Below are positions 45,555 through 55,823 of a stretch of DNA of 64,000 bases, piece by piece. Every line of letters starts with the position of its first letter. Within the stretch, counting starts at the first letter, position 1. A model generated the notes under the pieces. That model ran no database searches, was not told where the DNA came from, and saw only the letters and a list, made by a program, of their open reading frames with translations. The position numbers and the translations under genes were made by a program. Source of the stretch: Christiangramia sediminis (GTDB taxonomy: Bacteria > Bacteroidota > Bacteroidia > Flavobacteriales > Flavobacteriaceae); NCBI RefSeq assembly GCF_020552705.1, contig NZ_JAJBZG010000002.1, positions 620,001 through 684,000 of the forward strand. The letters run 5' to 3'.

Positions 45555-48185
45555 TTAATTCAAACTACTTAAACTGGCTTTTAAAGCTTCTATCTTAGCT
45601 TCTGCATCAGCTTTTTTTGCTTTTTCTATAGCTACGACCTTTTCCGGAGCATTATTCACGAAACGCTCGTTAGAAAGTTTTTTATCTACAGACTTCAGGA
45701 ATCCCTCGGTATAACTAAGTTCTTCCTGGATTTTTTGTTTCTCAGCTTCCACATCGATGGCCCCAACTATCGGAATAAAATATTCATTGGATCTAACTCT
45801 AAAAGAAAGTGCTCCATCTACAGATCCAGTCACGTATTCCAGATTGGAAATATTACCCATTTTTGAAATCACAGCATCAAAAGTTTTAGACGTATTCTCA
45901 TTATTAAGAACACTGAGATCTATTTGATTCTTAAAGGAAATATTCTTGTCTTTTCTAATCTTTCTCACTCCCGCGATCACTTCAGCTGCGTGAGAGAATT
46001 CCTTAATGATTTTTTCATCAAAATTGATCTCTTCCGGCCATTTTGCAATGATCAACGCTTCTTCTGGAGTACGCTCAGTAATTTCCTGCCAGATCTCTTC
46101 GGTAACAAAAGGCATGAAAGGATGTAATATCTTAAGATTATCTTCCAGAATAGTAATGATCTCTTTATAAGTTCTGGCATCCATTGGCTCGCCGTAACCA
46201 GGTTTCACCATTTCCAGGAACCAGCTACAGTAATCATCCCAAATTAACTTATAGGTAGACATTAAAGCATCACTTATTCTATATTTTGAATAGTGGTCTT
46301 CTATTTCTCTGATCGTCTTCTGAAATTTAGCCTTATACCAGTCTATTGCCATTCTAGCAGTTTCCGGCTGCTCAATTTCTTCGGAAATTTCCCATCCCTG
46401 TACTAAACGGAAAGCATTCCAGATTTTATTTGAGAATGCACTGCCCTGCTTACAAAGATCTTCATCAAACATAAGATCATTTCCGGCAGGAGAGCTCAAT
46501 AACATTCCAACACGAACCCCATCTGCCCCATACTGTTCGATCAAAGCAAGAGGATCTGGTGAATTACCAAGGGATTTCGACATTTTTCTTCTCTGCTTAT
46601 CTCTAACAATTCCGGTTAGATAAACATTTTTAAAAGGTCTTTCTCCCCTATATTCATACCCGGCCATAATCATTCTGGCTACCCAGAAAAATAGTATTTC
46701 AGGTGCCGTAACAAGATCATTAGTTGGATAGTAATATTCTATCTCTTTATTTTCAGGCTCAAGAATTCCATTAAAAACACTCATAGGCCATAACCAGGAA
46801 GAAAACCAGGTATCCAGTGCATCTTTATCCTGTGTAAGATCTGAAGCCTGAAGATCAGTTTTTCCTGTTGCTTCACGAGCCTTCTCCACAGCTTTCTCCA
46901 GAGTTTCTGCAACTACAAAGTCATTTTTACCTGTTCCGTAGAAATAAGCAGGGATCTGATGTCCCCACCACAACTGACGTGAAATATTCCAGTCTCGAAC
47001 ATTCTCCATCCAATGGCGATAGGTATTCAGAAATTTTTCGGGGACAAGGTTAATATCATCCCCTAACACAGCCTCTATCGCCGGCTGAGCCATTTCTTTC
47101 ATTTTCAAAAACCACTGATCACTAAGTTTTGGTTCTATCACCGCACCTGTACGCTCACTGGTTCCAACTTTATTTACATAGTCTTCAACTTTTTCCAGAA
47201 AACCAGATATTTCAAGTTCTTCTACAATTTCAGCACGCACCACAAAGCGGTCTTTTCCTTCGTAATGCAGCCCGTAATTATTTAAAGTAGCATCATCATT
47301 GAAAATATCAATTACCTCCAGATTATGCTTTTCGCCAAGATTTTTATCATTTTCATCATGAGCAGGAGTAACTTTTAAACAACCTGTTCCAAATTCCATA
47401 TCCACATATTCATCTTCAATGATAGGAATCGTACGATTACAGATAGGTACTATTGCTTTTTTACCCTTTAAATGAGCAAATCTTTCATCATTAGGATTAA
47501 TACAAATTGCAGTATCCCCAAGAATGGTTTCAGGTCTGGTAGTGGCAATGGTTAGATAATCATTGGTCCCATCTACTTTATATTTTAAATAAAAAAGCTT
47601 CCCATTTCTTTCTTCATAATTTACTTCTTCATCAGAAAGTGTCGTTTTTGCCTGCGGATCCCAATTCACCATACGATAACCGCGATAAATCAGTCCTTTC
47701 TCATAAAGATCAACAAAGACCTTGATGACAGATGCAGACATATCATCATCCATCGTAAATTTGGTACGTTCCCAGTCACAGGAAGCACCCAGCTTTTTTA
47801 ATTGCTGAAGAATAATACCTCCATGTTTATTTGTCCACTCCCACGCATGTTGTAGAAATTCCTCCCGACTAAGATCATTCTTTTCGATGCCCTCAGCTTT
47901 AAGCTTGGCAACAACTTTCGCTTCGGTAGCAATAGACGCGTGATCTGTACCGGGAACCCAACAAGCATTGAAACCTTTCAATCTGGCCCTTCTCACCAAA
48001 ACATCCTGTATGGTATTATTCAGCATATGGCCCATGTGTAAAACCCCGGTAACGTTAGGCGGGGGTATTACAATAGTATATGGCTCTCTCTCGTCAACTT
48101 CTGAATGAAAATAATTATTCTTCATCCAGTAGTCATACCACTTATCCTCTACTTTTTTTGCATTATAATGTGAAGCAATTGCCAT
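45555..48185 (-). CDS. valS: Valyl-tRNA synthetase
   Basis: This 876-residue class I synthetase has [17 protein letters not shown] (the HIGH motif) near residue 40 and KMSKSLGNS (KMSKS) near 530. An editing domain ([13 protein letters not shown]) and a C-terminal coiled-coil tRNA arm ([19 protein letters not shown]) are also visible. It charges tRNA-Val and hydrolyses mischarged Thr. The ATG at 48185 ([11 protein letters not shown]) is used, because an in-frame TTG at 48215 overlaps the -7 box. It is monocistronic. Confidence 0.97.
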   Translation of the reverse strand: MAIASHYNAKKVEDKWYDYWMKNNYFHSEVDEREPYTIVIPPPNVTGVLHMGHMLNNTIQDVLVRRARLKGFNACWVPGTDHASIATEAKVVAKLKAEGIEKNDLSREEFLQHAWEWTNKHGGIILQQLKKLGASCDWERTKFTMDDDMSASVIKVFVDLYEKGLIYRGYRMVNWDPQAKTTLSDEEVNYEERNGKLFYLKYKVDGTNDYLTIATTRPETILGDTAICINPNDERFAHLKGKKAIVPICNRTIPIIEDEYVDMEFGTGCLKVTPAHDENDKNLGEKHNLEVIDIFNDDATLNNYGLHYEGKDRFVVRAEIVEELEISGFLEKVEDYVNKVGTSERTGAVIEPKLSDQWFLKMKEMAQPAIEAVLGDDINLVPEKFLNTYRHWMENVRDWNISRQLWWGHQIPAYFYGTGKNDFVVAETLEKAVEKAREATGKTDLQASDLTQDKDALDTWFSSWLWPMSVFNGILEPENKEIEYYYPTNDLVTAPEILFFWVARMIMAGYEYRGERPFKNVYLTGIVRDKQRRKMSKSLGNSPDPLALIEQYGADGVRVGMLLSSPAGNDLMFDEDLCKQGSAFSNKIWNAFRLVQGWEISEEIEQPETARMAIDWYKAKFQKTIREIEDHYSKYRISDALMSTYKLIWDDYCSWFLEMVKPGYGEPMDARTYKEIITILEDNLKILHPFMPFVTEEIWQEITERTPEEALIIAKWPEEINFDEKIIKEFSHAAEVIAGVRKIRKDKNISFKNQIDLSVLNNENTSKTFDAVISKMGNISNLEYVTGSVDGALSFRVRSNEYFIPIVGAIDVEAEKQKIQEELSYTEGFLKSVDKKLSNERFVNNAPEKVVAIEKAKKADAEAKIEALKASLSSLN

Positions 48186-48212
48186 TTCTTGGTCTGATTT
48201 TTGAAATAATGG

Positions 48213-48220
48213 CAAAAGTA
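48213..48220 (-). promoter_or_regulatory. -7 promoter box of valS
   Basis: Minus-strand TACTTTTG matches TAnnTTTG, 27 bases before the ATG, and excludes the upstream TTG start. Confidence 0.55.
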
Positions 48221-48320
48221 ATTATTAATGGAGGATTATGAAAGCTACTGAAATGATTAAAATTTTTGAGAATTGAACTATTTCAGCTTATCTTTACTAA
48301 TCCGCTTAAAATTTTAAATT

Positions 48321-48716
48321 ATGAAAAAACTAATTGCAATAGCCATATTCGTATTCGCAGGTCTGGCAACAGCTCAGGCTCAAAAAACGGCGAAATTTGA
48401 ATTTAAGTCAGAAACGATTGACTATGGCGAAATAATGAAAGGCAGCGATGGCGTGCGAGTATTTGAATTTACAAATGTTGGAGATGCTCCTTTAGTGATC
48501 ACAGACGTTAAATCCAGTTGTGGATGCACCGTACCAAAGAAGCCGGAAGAGCCAGTTATGCCGGGCGAAACCGGGAAAATTGAAGTGAAGTACAATACCA
48601 CAATAGTTGGCCCAATTAGGAAGACCGTAACAGTTTATTCTAATGCTGATGAGCCCACAAAAGCTTTAAAGATCAAAGGTCTTGTAAAAGACGAGGATGC
48701 TGGCGACAGCAAATAA
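48321..48716 (+). CDS. DUF1573 domain exported protein
   Basis: A 131-residue protein with a signal peptide (KLIAIAIFVFAGLATAQAQ) and the DUF1573 Ig-like core: IDYGEIMKGSDGVRVFEFTN, then VKSSCGCTVPK and GKIEVKYNTT. These small secreted proteins are abundant in Bacteroidota and their function is unknown. It is monocistronic, with a terminator directly after it. Confidence 0.92.
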   Translation: MKKLIAIAIFVFAGLATAQAQKTAKFEFKSETIDYGEIMKGSDGVRVFEFTNVGDAPLVITDVKSSCGCTVPKKPEEPVMPGETGKIEVKYNTTIVGPIRKTVTVYSNADEPTKALKIKGLVKDEDAGDSK

Positions 48717-48736
48717 AATTATTTTAAAAACTCTAG

Positions 48737-48768
48737 AAAGCCTTCCCACCAGGAAGGCTTTTTTTTTG
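48737..48768 (+). terminator. Intrinsic terminator after the DUF1573 gene
   Basis: AAGCCTTCC and GGAAGGCTT form a perfect 9-bp stem with loop CACCA and a run of nine T. Confidence 0.88.
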
Positions 48769-48854
48769 CCTAAATATTATTTTCAGAATTTATAGGATAT
48801 AAAATATCCATTTAGCAGGGATAATTACCTGGAGATTATTATTGATTAATATTT

Positions 48855-48862
48855 TAATTTTG
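48855..48862 (+). promoter_or_regulatory. -7 promoter box of the aminotransferase-murB unit
   Basis: TAATTTTG matches TAnnTTTG and lies 27 bases before the ATG at 48890. Confidence 0.45.
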
Positions 48863-48889
48863 CAATTTTGCACGTACAAATAATAAGCT

Positions 48890-50086
48890 ATGCCTAAGAT
48901 CTCTAATAAAGGGCTGGAAATGCCTGAATCTCCAATAAGAAAACTTGTTCCTTTTGCCGAAGCTGCTACTAAAAAGGGTCGAAAAATATATCAACTTAAT
49001 ATTGGTCAACCGGATATTAAAACTCCTGAAGCTGCCTTGGATGCCGTAAGAAAACATGACATTGAGGTTCTTTCTTACAGTCATTCCGCAGGATTTGAAA
49101 GTTATAGAGAGAAGTTAGCAGGTTATTATCAAAAAACAGCATTGCCGGTAAATAAAGAAGATATCATTATTACCACCGGTGGTTCTGAAGCTTTGCTTTT
49201 CGCCATGGGAAGTATTACAGACCCCGGAGACGAAGTGATTATCCCGGAGCCTTTTTATGCTAACTATAATGGTTTTGCAACGGCATCTGGAGTTAAGATC
49301 AAGCCTATACAATCCAGCATAGAAAATAATTTCGCTTTGCCTCCAATTTCAGAATTTGAGAAATTAATTTCTGAAAAAACCAAGGCTATATTACTTTGTA
49401 ACCCCGGAAACCCTACAGGTTACCTCTATACAAAAGAGGAGGTAAAGCAACTGGCAGATCTTGCTCTGAAACATGATCTTTTTATAGTTTCAGACGAGGT
49501 ATACCGAGAATTCGCTTACGACGGTGCTGAACACCATTCTATTATGAGCCTTCCGGAACTTGCTGAAAATGCAATTATGGTAGATTCTGTTTCTAAACGT
49601 TATAGCATGTGCGGAGCCAGGATAGGTTGTCTCGTTTCTAAAAATAAAGAAGTGATCGCTACCGCAATGAAATTTGCCCAGGCGCGGTTAAGCCCTCCTA
49701 CTTTTGCGCAAATTGCCAGCGAAGCAGCATTAGATACTCCTCAGTCATATTTCGATGATGTAATTGAACAATACACTTTCCGAAGAAATCTGCTGGTAGA
49801 AGGTCTGGAAAAGATCGAAGGCGTTAAGGTTGCTAAGCCGAAAGGCGCATTTTACTGCATTGCTGAATTACCTGTTGAAGATGCAGATGATTTCGCGAGA
49901 TGGCTATTAGAAGATTTCCAGGATGATAATGAAACCGTTATGGTTGCTCCTGCCGCAGGCTTCTACTCTACCCCTAATACTGGGAAAAATCAGGTGAGGA
50001 TTGCTTATGTATTGAAGAAAGAAAACCTTGAAAGAGCCATCGACATACTTGAGAAAGCTTTAAAAGAATATAACCAACAGCATTAA
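48890..50086 (+). CDS. Class I/II pyridoxal-phosphate aminotransferase (aspartate aminotransferase-like)
   Basis: The 398-residue enzyme has the class I fold: INIGQPDIKTPEA at the N-terminus, CNPGNPTGYLY near residue 167, SDEVYREFAYDG near 200 and the PLP-binding Lys in DSVSKRYSMCGARIG near 240. The substrate is probably aspartate or a similar amino acid, but related aromatic and alanine aminotransferases cannot be excluded. The stop overlaps the murB start by one base (TAATG). Confidence 0.9.
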   Translation: MPKISNKGLEMPESPIRKLVPFAEAATKKGRKIYQLNIGQPDIKTPEAALDAVRKHDIEVLSYSHSAGFESYREKLAGYYQKTALPVNKEDIIITTGGSEALLFAMGSITDPGDEVIIPEPFYANYNGFATASGVKIKPIQSSIENNFALPPISEFEKLISEKTKAILLCNPGNPTGYLYTKEEVKQLADLALKHDLFIVSDEVYREFAYDGAEHHSIMSLPELAENAIMVDSVSKRYSMCGARIGCLVSKNKEVIATAMKFAQARLSPPTFAQIASEAALDTPQSYFDDVIEQYTFRRNLLVEGLEKIEGVKVAKPKGAFYCIAELPVEDADDFARWLLEDFQDDNETVMVAPAAGFYSTPNTGKNQVRIAYVLKKENLERAIDILEKALKEYNQQH

Positions 50087-51099
50087 TGCGCGTTCTGCGA
50101 AATTTCTCCCTTAAAGATCATAATAGCTTTGGCATTGATGTTAGAGCTGAAAAGTTCATTTCAATTGAAAATATTAAGGATCTGAGAAGTTTACTCCGTA
50201 AAAGTTACGCAGCAGAATTATTCATTCTTGGTGGTGGCAGTAATATGCTTCTTACAGGCGATATTCATAAGACAGTTTTACATATAGCCTTAAAAGGAAA
50301 GAAAATTGTTTCTGAATTCGAAAATAAGGTTATCATCGAGGCCGCCGCAGGTGAAAACTGGCACGAGTTTGTTTTATGGACGCTGGAACATAATTATGGC
50401 GGACTGGAAAACCTTTCTCTTATCCCTGGAAATGTCGGCACAGCTCCCATTCAAAATATTGGTGCATATGGCGTGGAGCTTAAAGATACTTTTGTTAGTT
50501 GTAAAGCCATGAATGTGCAAACGCTGGAAGAAAAAGAATTCAGCCTTGAAGAATGTGAGTTTTCTTATCGGAATTCTATTTTCAAAAATCAGCTTAAGGG
50601 ACAGTATATCATTACTTCAGTAAAATTTAGATTGACCAAAGAGCATCATCATTTACAAATAGATTACGGTTCCATACGATCTGAATTGAATGAAAAAGGA
50701 ATTTCTTCACCTAAAATCCATGATATTTCTGAAGCGGTTATAGCTATAAGAAGGTCTAAACTTCCGAATCCTCAGGAATTGGGAAATAGCGGTAGTTTTT
50801 TTAAAAATCCTATTATAAAGAAATCTCAATTTGAAGATCTTAAAGCAGAATTTCCTGAAATTCCTTCCTATGAAGTATCAGATAATGAAATTAAGGTTCC
50901 TGCAGGATGGTTAATTGATAAAGCCGGGCTTAAGGGATATAGAGATGGAGATGCCGGCGTCCACAAAAATCAGGCTTTAGTATTGGTAAATTACGGGCAG
51001 GCAACAGGAGCAGAAATTTTAGCACTCTCCAGAAAAATCCAGAGGACGATAAAAGATAAGTTTAAAATTGATCTTGAAGCGGAAGTAAATATTATATAA
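50086..51099 (+). CDS. murB: UDP-N-acetylenolpyruvoylglucosamine reductase
   Basis: A 337-residue FAD enzyme that completes UDP-MurNAc synthesis. FILGGGSNMLLTGD is the FAD-binding motif, LSLIPGNVGTAPIQNIGAYG the substrate loop, NSGSFFKNPI the catalytic Ser region, and the terminal EAEVNII carries the catalytic Glu. It is translationally coupled to the aminotransferase gene. The length matches type I MurB. Confidence 0.96.
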   Translation: MRVLRNFSLKDHNSFGIDVRAEKFISIENIKDLRSLLRKSYAAELFILGGGSNMLLTGDIHKTVLHIALKGKKIVSEFENKVIIEAAAGENWHEFVLWTLEHNYGGLENLSLIPGNVGTAPIQNIGAYGVELKDTFVSCKAMNVQTLEEKEFSLEECEFSYRNSIFKNQLKGQYIITSVKFRLTKEHHHLQIDYGSIRSELNEKGISSPKIHDISEAVIAIRRSKLPNPQELGNSGSFFKNPIIKKSQFEDLKAEFPEIPSYEVSDNEIKVPAGWLIDKAGLKGYRDGDAGVHKNQALVLVNYGQATGAEILALSRKIQRTIKDKFKIDLEAEVNII

Positions 51100-51134
51100 A
51101 AAAAAGGGATCTAAAAATAGATCCCTTTTTTATT
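51099..51134 (+). terminator. Bidirectional terminator after murB
   Basis: AAAAGGGATCT and AGATCCCTTTT form an 11-bp stem with loop AAAAAT. It lies between murB and the convergent fasciclin gene. Confidence 0.86.
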
Positions 51135-51147
51135 TGTGAAGATATTA

Positions 51148-51765
51148 TTAAGCTTTTTTCATTACCACAGCATCAATAATGTGTACCACTCCATTTGAAG
51201 CATCCACATCTGCCTGTACTACAGTAGCCTTGTTTCCAGATTCGTCAGTAAGAATTACATTTTCACCTTCCAGAGTAGCTTTTATTTCTCCACCTCCAAC
51301 AGTTGAAATGCTATATTCTCCATCATTATCCTGGATCATTTTAACAAGATCTGCAGACATAACTTTCTGATCAACTACGTGATATTTAAGAATTCCAGCT
51401 AATTTATCCTTATTTTCTTCCATCATTAACTGATCAAGAGTTGCCTTATCTAATTTACTGAATGCTGCATTATTTGGAGCAAATACAGTAAATGGCCCTT
51501 CTTCAGTTTTAAACATTTCTGCAAGCTCTGCAGCTTTTAGAGCACTTACAAGGGTACTAAGAGTATCAGTCTCCATTGCTTTAGCAGCAATACTATTAGA
51601 TTCCATCTCTTGTTTTTCCTTTTCAGCTTCCATTTCAGCCTCTCTCTCGGCTTCCATTTGCTCCATACGTTCTTTCTCTTCCTGTTCTTTTTTCTTATTA
51701 TCTTCACAAGAAGTGAAAACCATAGCTGAAAGAGCTAAAACAGTAAATAACATTTTAAATTTCAT
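51148..51765 (-). CDS. Fasciclin domain lipoprotein
   Basis: The 205-residue protein has a lipoprotein signal (LALSAMVFTSCED), a Glu/Lys/Met-rich coiled stretch (about 22-60) and a fasciclin (FAS1) domain with FTVFAPNNAAFSKL near 97 and the C-terminal NGVVHIIDAVV. FAS1 domains mediate adhesion or matrix binding at the cell surface. The ATG at 51765 gives a normal signal peptide; the in-frame codons upstream would extend it by nine residues. Confidence 0.9.
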   Translation of the reverse strand: MKFKMLFTVLALSAMVFTSCEDNKKKEQEEKERMEQMEAEREAEMEAEKEKQEMESNSIAAKAMETDTLSTLVSALKAAELAEMFKTEEGPFTVFAPNNAAFSKLDKATLDQLMMEENKDKLAGILKYHVVDQKVMSADLVKMIQDNDGEYSISTVGGGEIKATLEGENVILTDESGNKATVVQADVDASNGVVHIIDAVVMKKA

Positions 51766-51906
51766 AATTGTAGTTTTTTTCGTGATTAACAATGCAAGAT
51801 ATTGCGTAAATGCCAGTTATGACTACACTTTCGATTAAAGTTTAGTTAAATTGTGTAAAGAATATATTAATGATCTCGAAGATTTTTACATACTTTAATT
51901 TATTGT

Positions 51907-51914
51907 TATTTTTG
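51907..51914 (+). promoter_or_regulatory. -7 promoter box of the small Cys-rich protein gene
   Basis: TATTTTTG fits TAnnTTTG and lies 17 bases before the ATG at 51932. Confidence 0.5.
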
Positions 51915-51931
51915 CAGCAGAATCATAGATT

Positions 51932-52138
51932 ATGAAACTATTTATAATAAGTGTCATTTTATTAGGCCTTGCTTTTGCTGGAATTGCAATAAAGATCTGG
52001 GGTAAAAAGGAAGGTAAATTTGCCGGAACCTGTGCCAGCCAGAATCCTTATCTTAACAAAGACGGCGAACCCTGCAGTTTTTGTGGTAAGATGCCAGAAG
52101 AGATGGAAAATTGTTCAGATACAGCCACGACCAAATAG
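51932..52138 (+). CDS. Small membrane-anchored cysteine-rich protein (NqrM-like layout)
   Basis: A 68-residue protein with one N-terminal membrane helix (about 3-22) and a short tail holding Cys34, Cys48, Cys51 and Cys61 (GTCASQN, then PCSFCGKM). The helix plus four-Cys pattern recalls NqrM, the iron-insertion factor of Na+-NQR, but the match is only in layout and I cannot confirm homology. No nqr genes lie nearby. The glycosyltransferase gene begins five bases after the stop. Confidence 0.55.
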   Translation: MKLFIISVILLGLAFAGIAIKIWGKKEGKFAGTCASQNPYLNKDGEPCSFCGKMPEEMENCSDTATTK

Positions 52139-52143
52139 ACTGA

Positions 52144-53247
52144 ATGGGAACAATATTACTGGTGTTTTTTATTTTTGTAAGCTTAGTTAATCTTATCTAT
52201 TTCTTTTCTTTTTTCTCCTTTTCAACCTCGGGACTAAAAAATAAATTGCATCCCGAACTTCCTGTTTCGGTAATAATATGTGCTAAAAATGAAGAGGAAA
52301 ATCTAAAAAACTTTCTTCCATCTATCCTCGAACAGAATTATCCAGAATTTGAAGTTATTGTAATCAATGACGCTTCTTCTGATAACACCTTAGAGGTAAT
52401 AGAAGAATTTCAGAAAATAGACCCGAGAATTAGAATAGTAGACGTTCAGAATAATGAAGCATTTTGGGCTAATAAAAAATATGCCCTGACCCTGGGGATC
52501 AAAAAAGCCAAAAATCAACACCTCTTATTTACAGATGCAGATTGTGCGCCGCAGTCAAAGAACTGGATCAAAGAAATGTCCAGGAATTTCCAGCCCGGAA
52601 ATACCATAGTTTTAGGTTATGGAGGTTATTTTCAACATAGCGGATCTTTTCTTAATAAATTAATCAGGTTCGAAACTCTTCTTACTGCAATCCAATATTT
52701 TTCTTACGCCCGCCTGGGTTCTCCTTATATGGGTGTAGGAAGAAATCTTGCCTATACTTCGAGCCAGTTCTATGAATTGAAAGGATTTGCCAATCATCTT
52801 CATTTAAGATCTGGCGACGATGATCTTTTCGTGAATGAAGCGGCTACTGCAGAAAATACGGCCATATGTTTTCATCCTGATTCCATTACCAGAAGTGTTC
52901 CGAAGAATAATTTTTCAGAATGGTTTCATCAAAAGAAAAGACACGTATCTGTTGCAGGAAACTACAAGACAAAACATAAAATATTACTCAGTGCCTTTTA
53001 TATTTTCCGGGTGCTTTTCTGGCTGTTATTTGCTGCACTTCTAATACTTCAGGTATACCCAAAAATAGCTTTAAGCATTTTAGGGATTAAATTGATCACA
53101 GAAGCCTTTGTATACTTTAAAGCGGCAGACAAACTCAATGAAAAGGATGTGGTGTGGCTATTTCCATTTTTGGATCTCTTTTTAATTTTCCTACAATTGG
53201 TTATCTTTATCTCCAACCTCATTTCAAAACCAAAACATTGGAAATAA
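52144..53247 (+). CDS. Membrane glycosyltransferase family 2
   Basis: This 367-residue protein has an N-terminal membrane helix, a GT-A catalytic domain with VIICAKNEEENLKNFLPS near residue 42, DxD as LLFTDADCAP near 128 and SGDDDLF near 222. A QxxRW-like site (WFHQKKRH) is near 260. Two or three C-terminal helices follow. It probably makes a cell-surface or lipid-linked glycan. The adjacent sigma-factor gene begins inside its last codons. Confidence 0.88.
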   Translation: MGTILLVFFIFVSLVNLIYFFSFFSFSTSGLKNKLHPELPVSVIICAKNEEENLKNFLPSILEQNYPEFEVIVINDASSDNTLEVIEEFQKIDPRIRIVDVQNNEAFWANKKYALTLGIKKAKNQHLLFTDADCAPQSKNWIKEMSRNFQPGNTIVLGYGGYFQHSGSFLNKLIRFETLLTAIQYFSYARLGSPYMGVGRNLAYTSSQFYELKGFANHLHLRSGDDDLFVNEAATAENTAICFHPDSITRSVPKNNFSEWFHQKKRHVSVAGNYKTKHKILLSAFYIFRVLFWLLFAALLILQVYPKIALSILGIKLITEAFVYFKAADKLNEKDVVWLFPFLDLFLIFLQLVIFISNLISKPKHWK

Positions 53248-53807
53248 ATCCGGAAAAACTCCTTGAGAAGATCAGGGAGGCAAAAGACGGAAGTCAGTCA
53301 GCTTTCAATTATCTTCTGGACAGGTACTGGAATGATGTGTATGGTTTTCAATTAAAGAAAACCCGGAATGAGTATGAATCTGAAGATATTACCATTCAAA
53401 CCTTTTCAAAAGCATTTAACAAAATAGATACTTTTGATGAGAATTACTCCTTTTCCACCTGGCTTATTGCTATTTCCAAGAACATCCATATAGATCAGGT
53501 TCGCAAAAAGAATTCTTCCATCACTTCCAGGACTTCTATGCAAGATGAGGAACGCGTTTATGAGATAGTAGATGAAACCCCCGGAATTGAAGACAAACTG
53601 ATCAAAGAGCAAAATCTGGAACAATTACTGGCTGATATTAAACAGCTAAAACCTCACTATCAGGAAGTGATCAATCTCAGGTTTTTTCAGGAAAAGTCTT
53701 ATAAAGAAATAGCCAGCAGCCTTGATGAACCCATGAATAATGTAAAGGTCAAACTATTAAGAGCCAAGAAGTTATTAGCTGAAATTATCGAATCCAGAAA
53801 AGTCTAA
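53238..53807 (+). CDS. ECF-type RNA polymerase sigma factor
   Basis: The protein of about 189 residues has sigma-70 region 2 ([17 protein letters not shown], then [20 protein letters not shown]) and region 4 ([19 protein letters not shown]). No anti-sigma factor gene lies beside it. No ATG precedes the conserved region; a TTG at 53238, overlapping the last codons of the glycosyltransferase gene, is the likely start, while a GTG at 53154 would add 28 residues read in another frame of that gene. The target promoters are unknown. Confidence 0.85.
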   Translation: MEINPEKLLEKIREAKDGSQSAFNYLLDRYWNDVYGFQLKKTRNEYESEDITIQTFSKAFNKIDTFDENYSFSTWLIAISKNIHIDQVRKKNSSITSRTSMQDEERVYEIVDETPGIEDKLIKEQNLEQLLADIKQLKPHYQEVINLRFFQEKSYKEIASSLDEPMNNVKVKLLRAKKLLAEIIESRKV

Positions 53808-53859
53808 GTAAGGAATTAAATACTGGCGAGTCTAATTTATGCAGTTCGGCTTATTATTG

Positions 53860-53867
53860 TATCTTTG
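53860..53867 (+). promoter_or_regulatory. -7 promoter box of lipA
   Basis: TATCTTTG matches TAnnTTTG and lies 17 bases before the lipA ATG. Confidence 0.55.
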
Positions 53868-53884
53868 AAACACAGATTTTTGCT

Positions 53885-54766
53885 ATGAATACAGACGTTG
53901 CGCCCGTAAAATCAAAAACAGAAAGAACGCCCAAACCAAAGTGGCTTCGTGTTAAACTTCCTACCGGAAAAAAATACACAGAATTAAGAAATCTTGTAGA
54001 TAAGTATGACCTTCATACGATCTGCACCTCTGGTAGTTGCCCAAATATGGGTGAGTGCTGGAGTGAAGGTACTGCTACATTCATGATCCTTGGAAATGTT
54101 TGTACCAGATCCTGCGGATTTTGTGGTGTGAAAACCGGAAGACCGGAAACGGTAGATTGGGATGAACCCGAAAAAGTTGCCAGATCAATTAAACTGATGC
54201 AGATCAAACATGCGGTTGTCACAAGTGTAGACCGTGATGATCTAAAAGATATGGGTTCCATTATCTGGGCTGAAACGGTAAAGGCTATCAGACGTATGAA
54301 TCCTGAGACTACTCTAGAGACTTTAATTCCCGATTTTCAGGGAAATGAAAGAAATATCGATAGAATTATAGAAGTAGCCCCAGAGGTGGTTTCTCATAAT
54401 ATGGAAACCGTAAAACGACTAACCCGTGAAGTGAGAATCCAGGCAAAATATGATCGAAGCCTGGCAGTTTTAAAATACCTGAAAGATAACGGTATAAGAA
54501 GAACAAAATCTGGAATTATGCTTGGTCTTGGAGAACAGGAAGAAGAAGTAATTCAAACCCTTAAAGATCTTCGTGGAGCCGGAGTAGATGTGGTTACGAT
54601 TGGTCAATACCTGCAGCCAAGTAAAAAACATTTACCGGTAAAACAGTTTATCACTCCAGATCAGTTTAAAAAATATGAACAAATAGGACTTGAACTAGGA
54701 TTCAGACATGTGGAAAGCAGCGCATTAGTCAGATCCTCCTACAAGGCTCAAAAACACATTAATTAG
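53885..54766 (+). CDS. lipA: Lipoyl synthase
   Basis: A 293-residue radical-SAM enzyme that inserts two sulfurs into the octanoyl group of carrier proteins. The auxiliary cluster motif is [13 protein letters not shown] (CxxxxCxxxxxC) near residue 43, and the radical-SAM CTRSCGFC near 73. The C-terminal VRSSYKA carries the Ser ligand of the auxiliary cluster. lipB is not in this window. gap follows after seven bases. Confidence 0.97.
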   Translation: MNTDVAPVKSKTERTPKPKWLRVKLPTGKKYTELRNLVDKYDLHTICTSGSCPNMGECWSEGTATFMILGNVCTRSCGFCGVKTGRPETVDWDEPEKVARSIKLMQIKHAVVTSVDRDDLKDMGSIIWAETVKAIRRMNPETTLETLIPDFQGNERNIDRIIEVAPEVVSHNMETVKRLTREVRIQAKYDRSLAVLKYLKDNGIRRTKSGIMLGLGEQEEEVIQTLKDLRGAGVDVVTIGQYLQPSKKHLPVKQFITPDQFKKYEQIGLELGFRHVESSALVRSSYKAQKHIN

Positions 54767-54773
54767 TCAGTAG

Positions 54774-55781
54774 ATGGCTAAACCTATTCATATTGCCATC
54801 AACGGTTTTGGTAGAATTGGAAGAAATCTTTTCAGAATTTTATTAGATCATCCTTCTATTAAAGTTGTTGCGGTTAATGATATACATAATGCGGAAAGCC
54901 TGGCGCATCTTCTAAAATATGACAGTATTCATGGAAGATTGCAAGCGAATATTTCTTCAAATGAGACCGGTATTGTCATTAATGGTAAAACTATCCCCTT
55001 ATTAAATTTTAATACTCCTGCAGATATTCCCTGGGATTCATATAATGTGGATTATGTGGTGGAATCTTCAGGACAATTCAGAACCGAAAATACTTTAAAA
55101 GCTCATCTTAAAAAGGGGGTTAAAAAAGTAATATTATCGGTACCTCCTCAGGATGAAAATATAAAAATGGTGGTATTGGGAGTTAATGAACATATCCTGG
55201 ATGGTTCAGAAAAAATTATTTCCAACGCCTCCTGTACTACAAACAACGCAGCACCAATGCTGAAGCTTATACATGAGCATCTGGAGGTGACCCAAGCTTA
55301 TATTACTACGGTTCACTCCTATACTTCAGACCAAAGTCTACATGATAAGCCTCATAAAGACTTAAGAAGAAGCAGGGCTGCAGCACAATCTATAATTCCT
55401 ACAACTACCGGAGCGGCCAAAGCTTTAACCACTATTTTCCCAGAATTAAGTGATGTTATTGGAGGATGTGGAATAAGAGTTCCGGTTGCCAACGGGTCTT
55501 TAACCGATATGACCCTGAATGTAAAAACAGAAACATCTATCGAGGAAGTTAACGCCATATTTAAAGATGCGGCAGAAGGAACTTTTAAGGGAATCATTGA
55601 ATATACTGAAGACCCCATCGTTTCTGTTGATATTTTAGACCGAAGTGCAAGTTGTATTTTTGATGCACAAATGACCTCCGTTATAGGAAAAAAGCTAGTA
55701 AAATTAATTGGCTGGTATGATAATGAGATAGGATACTCTAACCGTCTTATCGATTTAATTTCACTCATTAACGATAAATAG
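54774..55781 (+). CDS. gap: Type I glyceraldehyde-3-phosphate dehydrogenase
   Basis: The 335-residue enzyme has INGFGRIGRN at the N-terminus, the catalytic Cys in SNASCTTNNAAPM near 150 and the C-terminal WYDNEIGYSNR. Asp35 in VNDIHN suggests preference for NAD over NADP. It catalyses the phosphorylating step of glycolysis or its reverse. It is seven bases from lipA and 42 before the TPR-kinase gene. Confidence 0.95.
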   Translation: MAKPIHIAINGFGRIGRNLFRILLDHPSIKVVAVNDIHNAESLAHLLKYDSIHGRLQANISSNETGIVINGKTIPLLNFNTPADIPWDSYNVDYVVESSGQFRTENTLKAHLKKGVKKVILSVPPQDENIKMVVLGVNEHILDGSEKIISNASCTTNNAAPMLKLIHEHLEVTQAYITTVHSYTSDQSLHDKPHKDLRRSRAAAQSIIPTTTGAAKALTTIFPELSDVIGGCGIRVPVANGSLTDMTLNVKTETSIEEVNAIFKDAAEGTFKGIIEYTEDPIVSVDILDRSASCIFDAQMTSVIGKKLVKLIGWYDNEIGYSNRLIDLISLINDK

Positions 55782-55823
55782 CTATATTTAACCACATTAA
55801 CAGCTTCTAGCTATTTTTCCCGA

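Noticed and set aside
55352-55795. Minus-strand 147-codon frame opposite gap
   Set aside because: Antisense to a strongly conserved GAPDH; composition mirrors the real gene.
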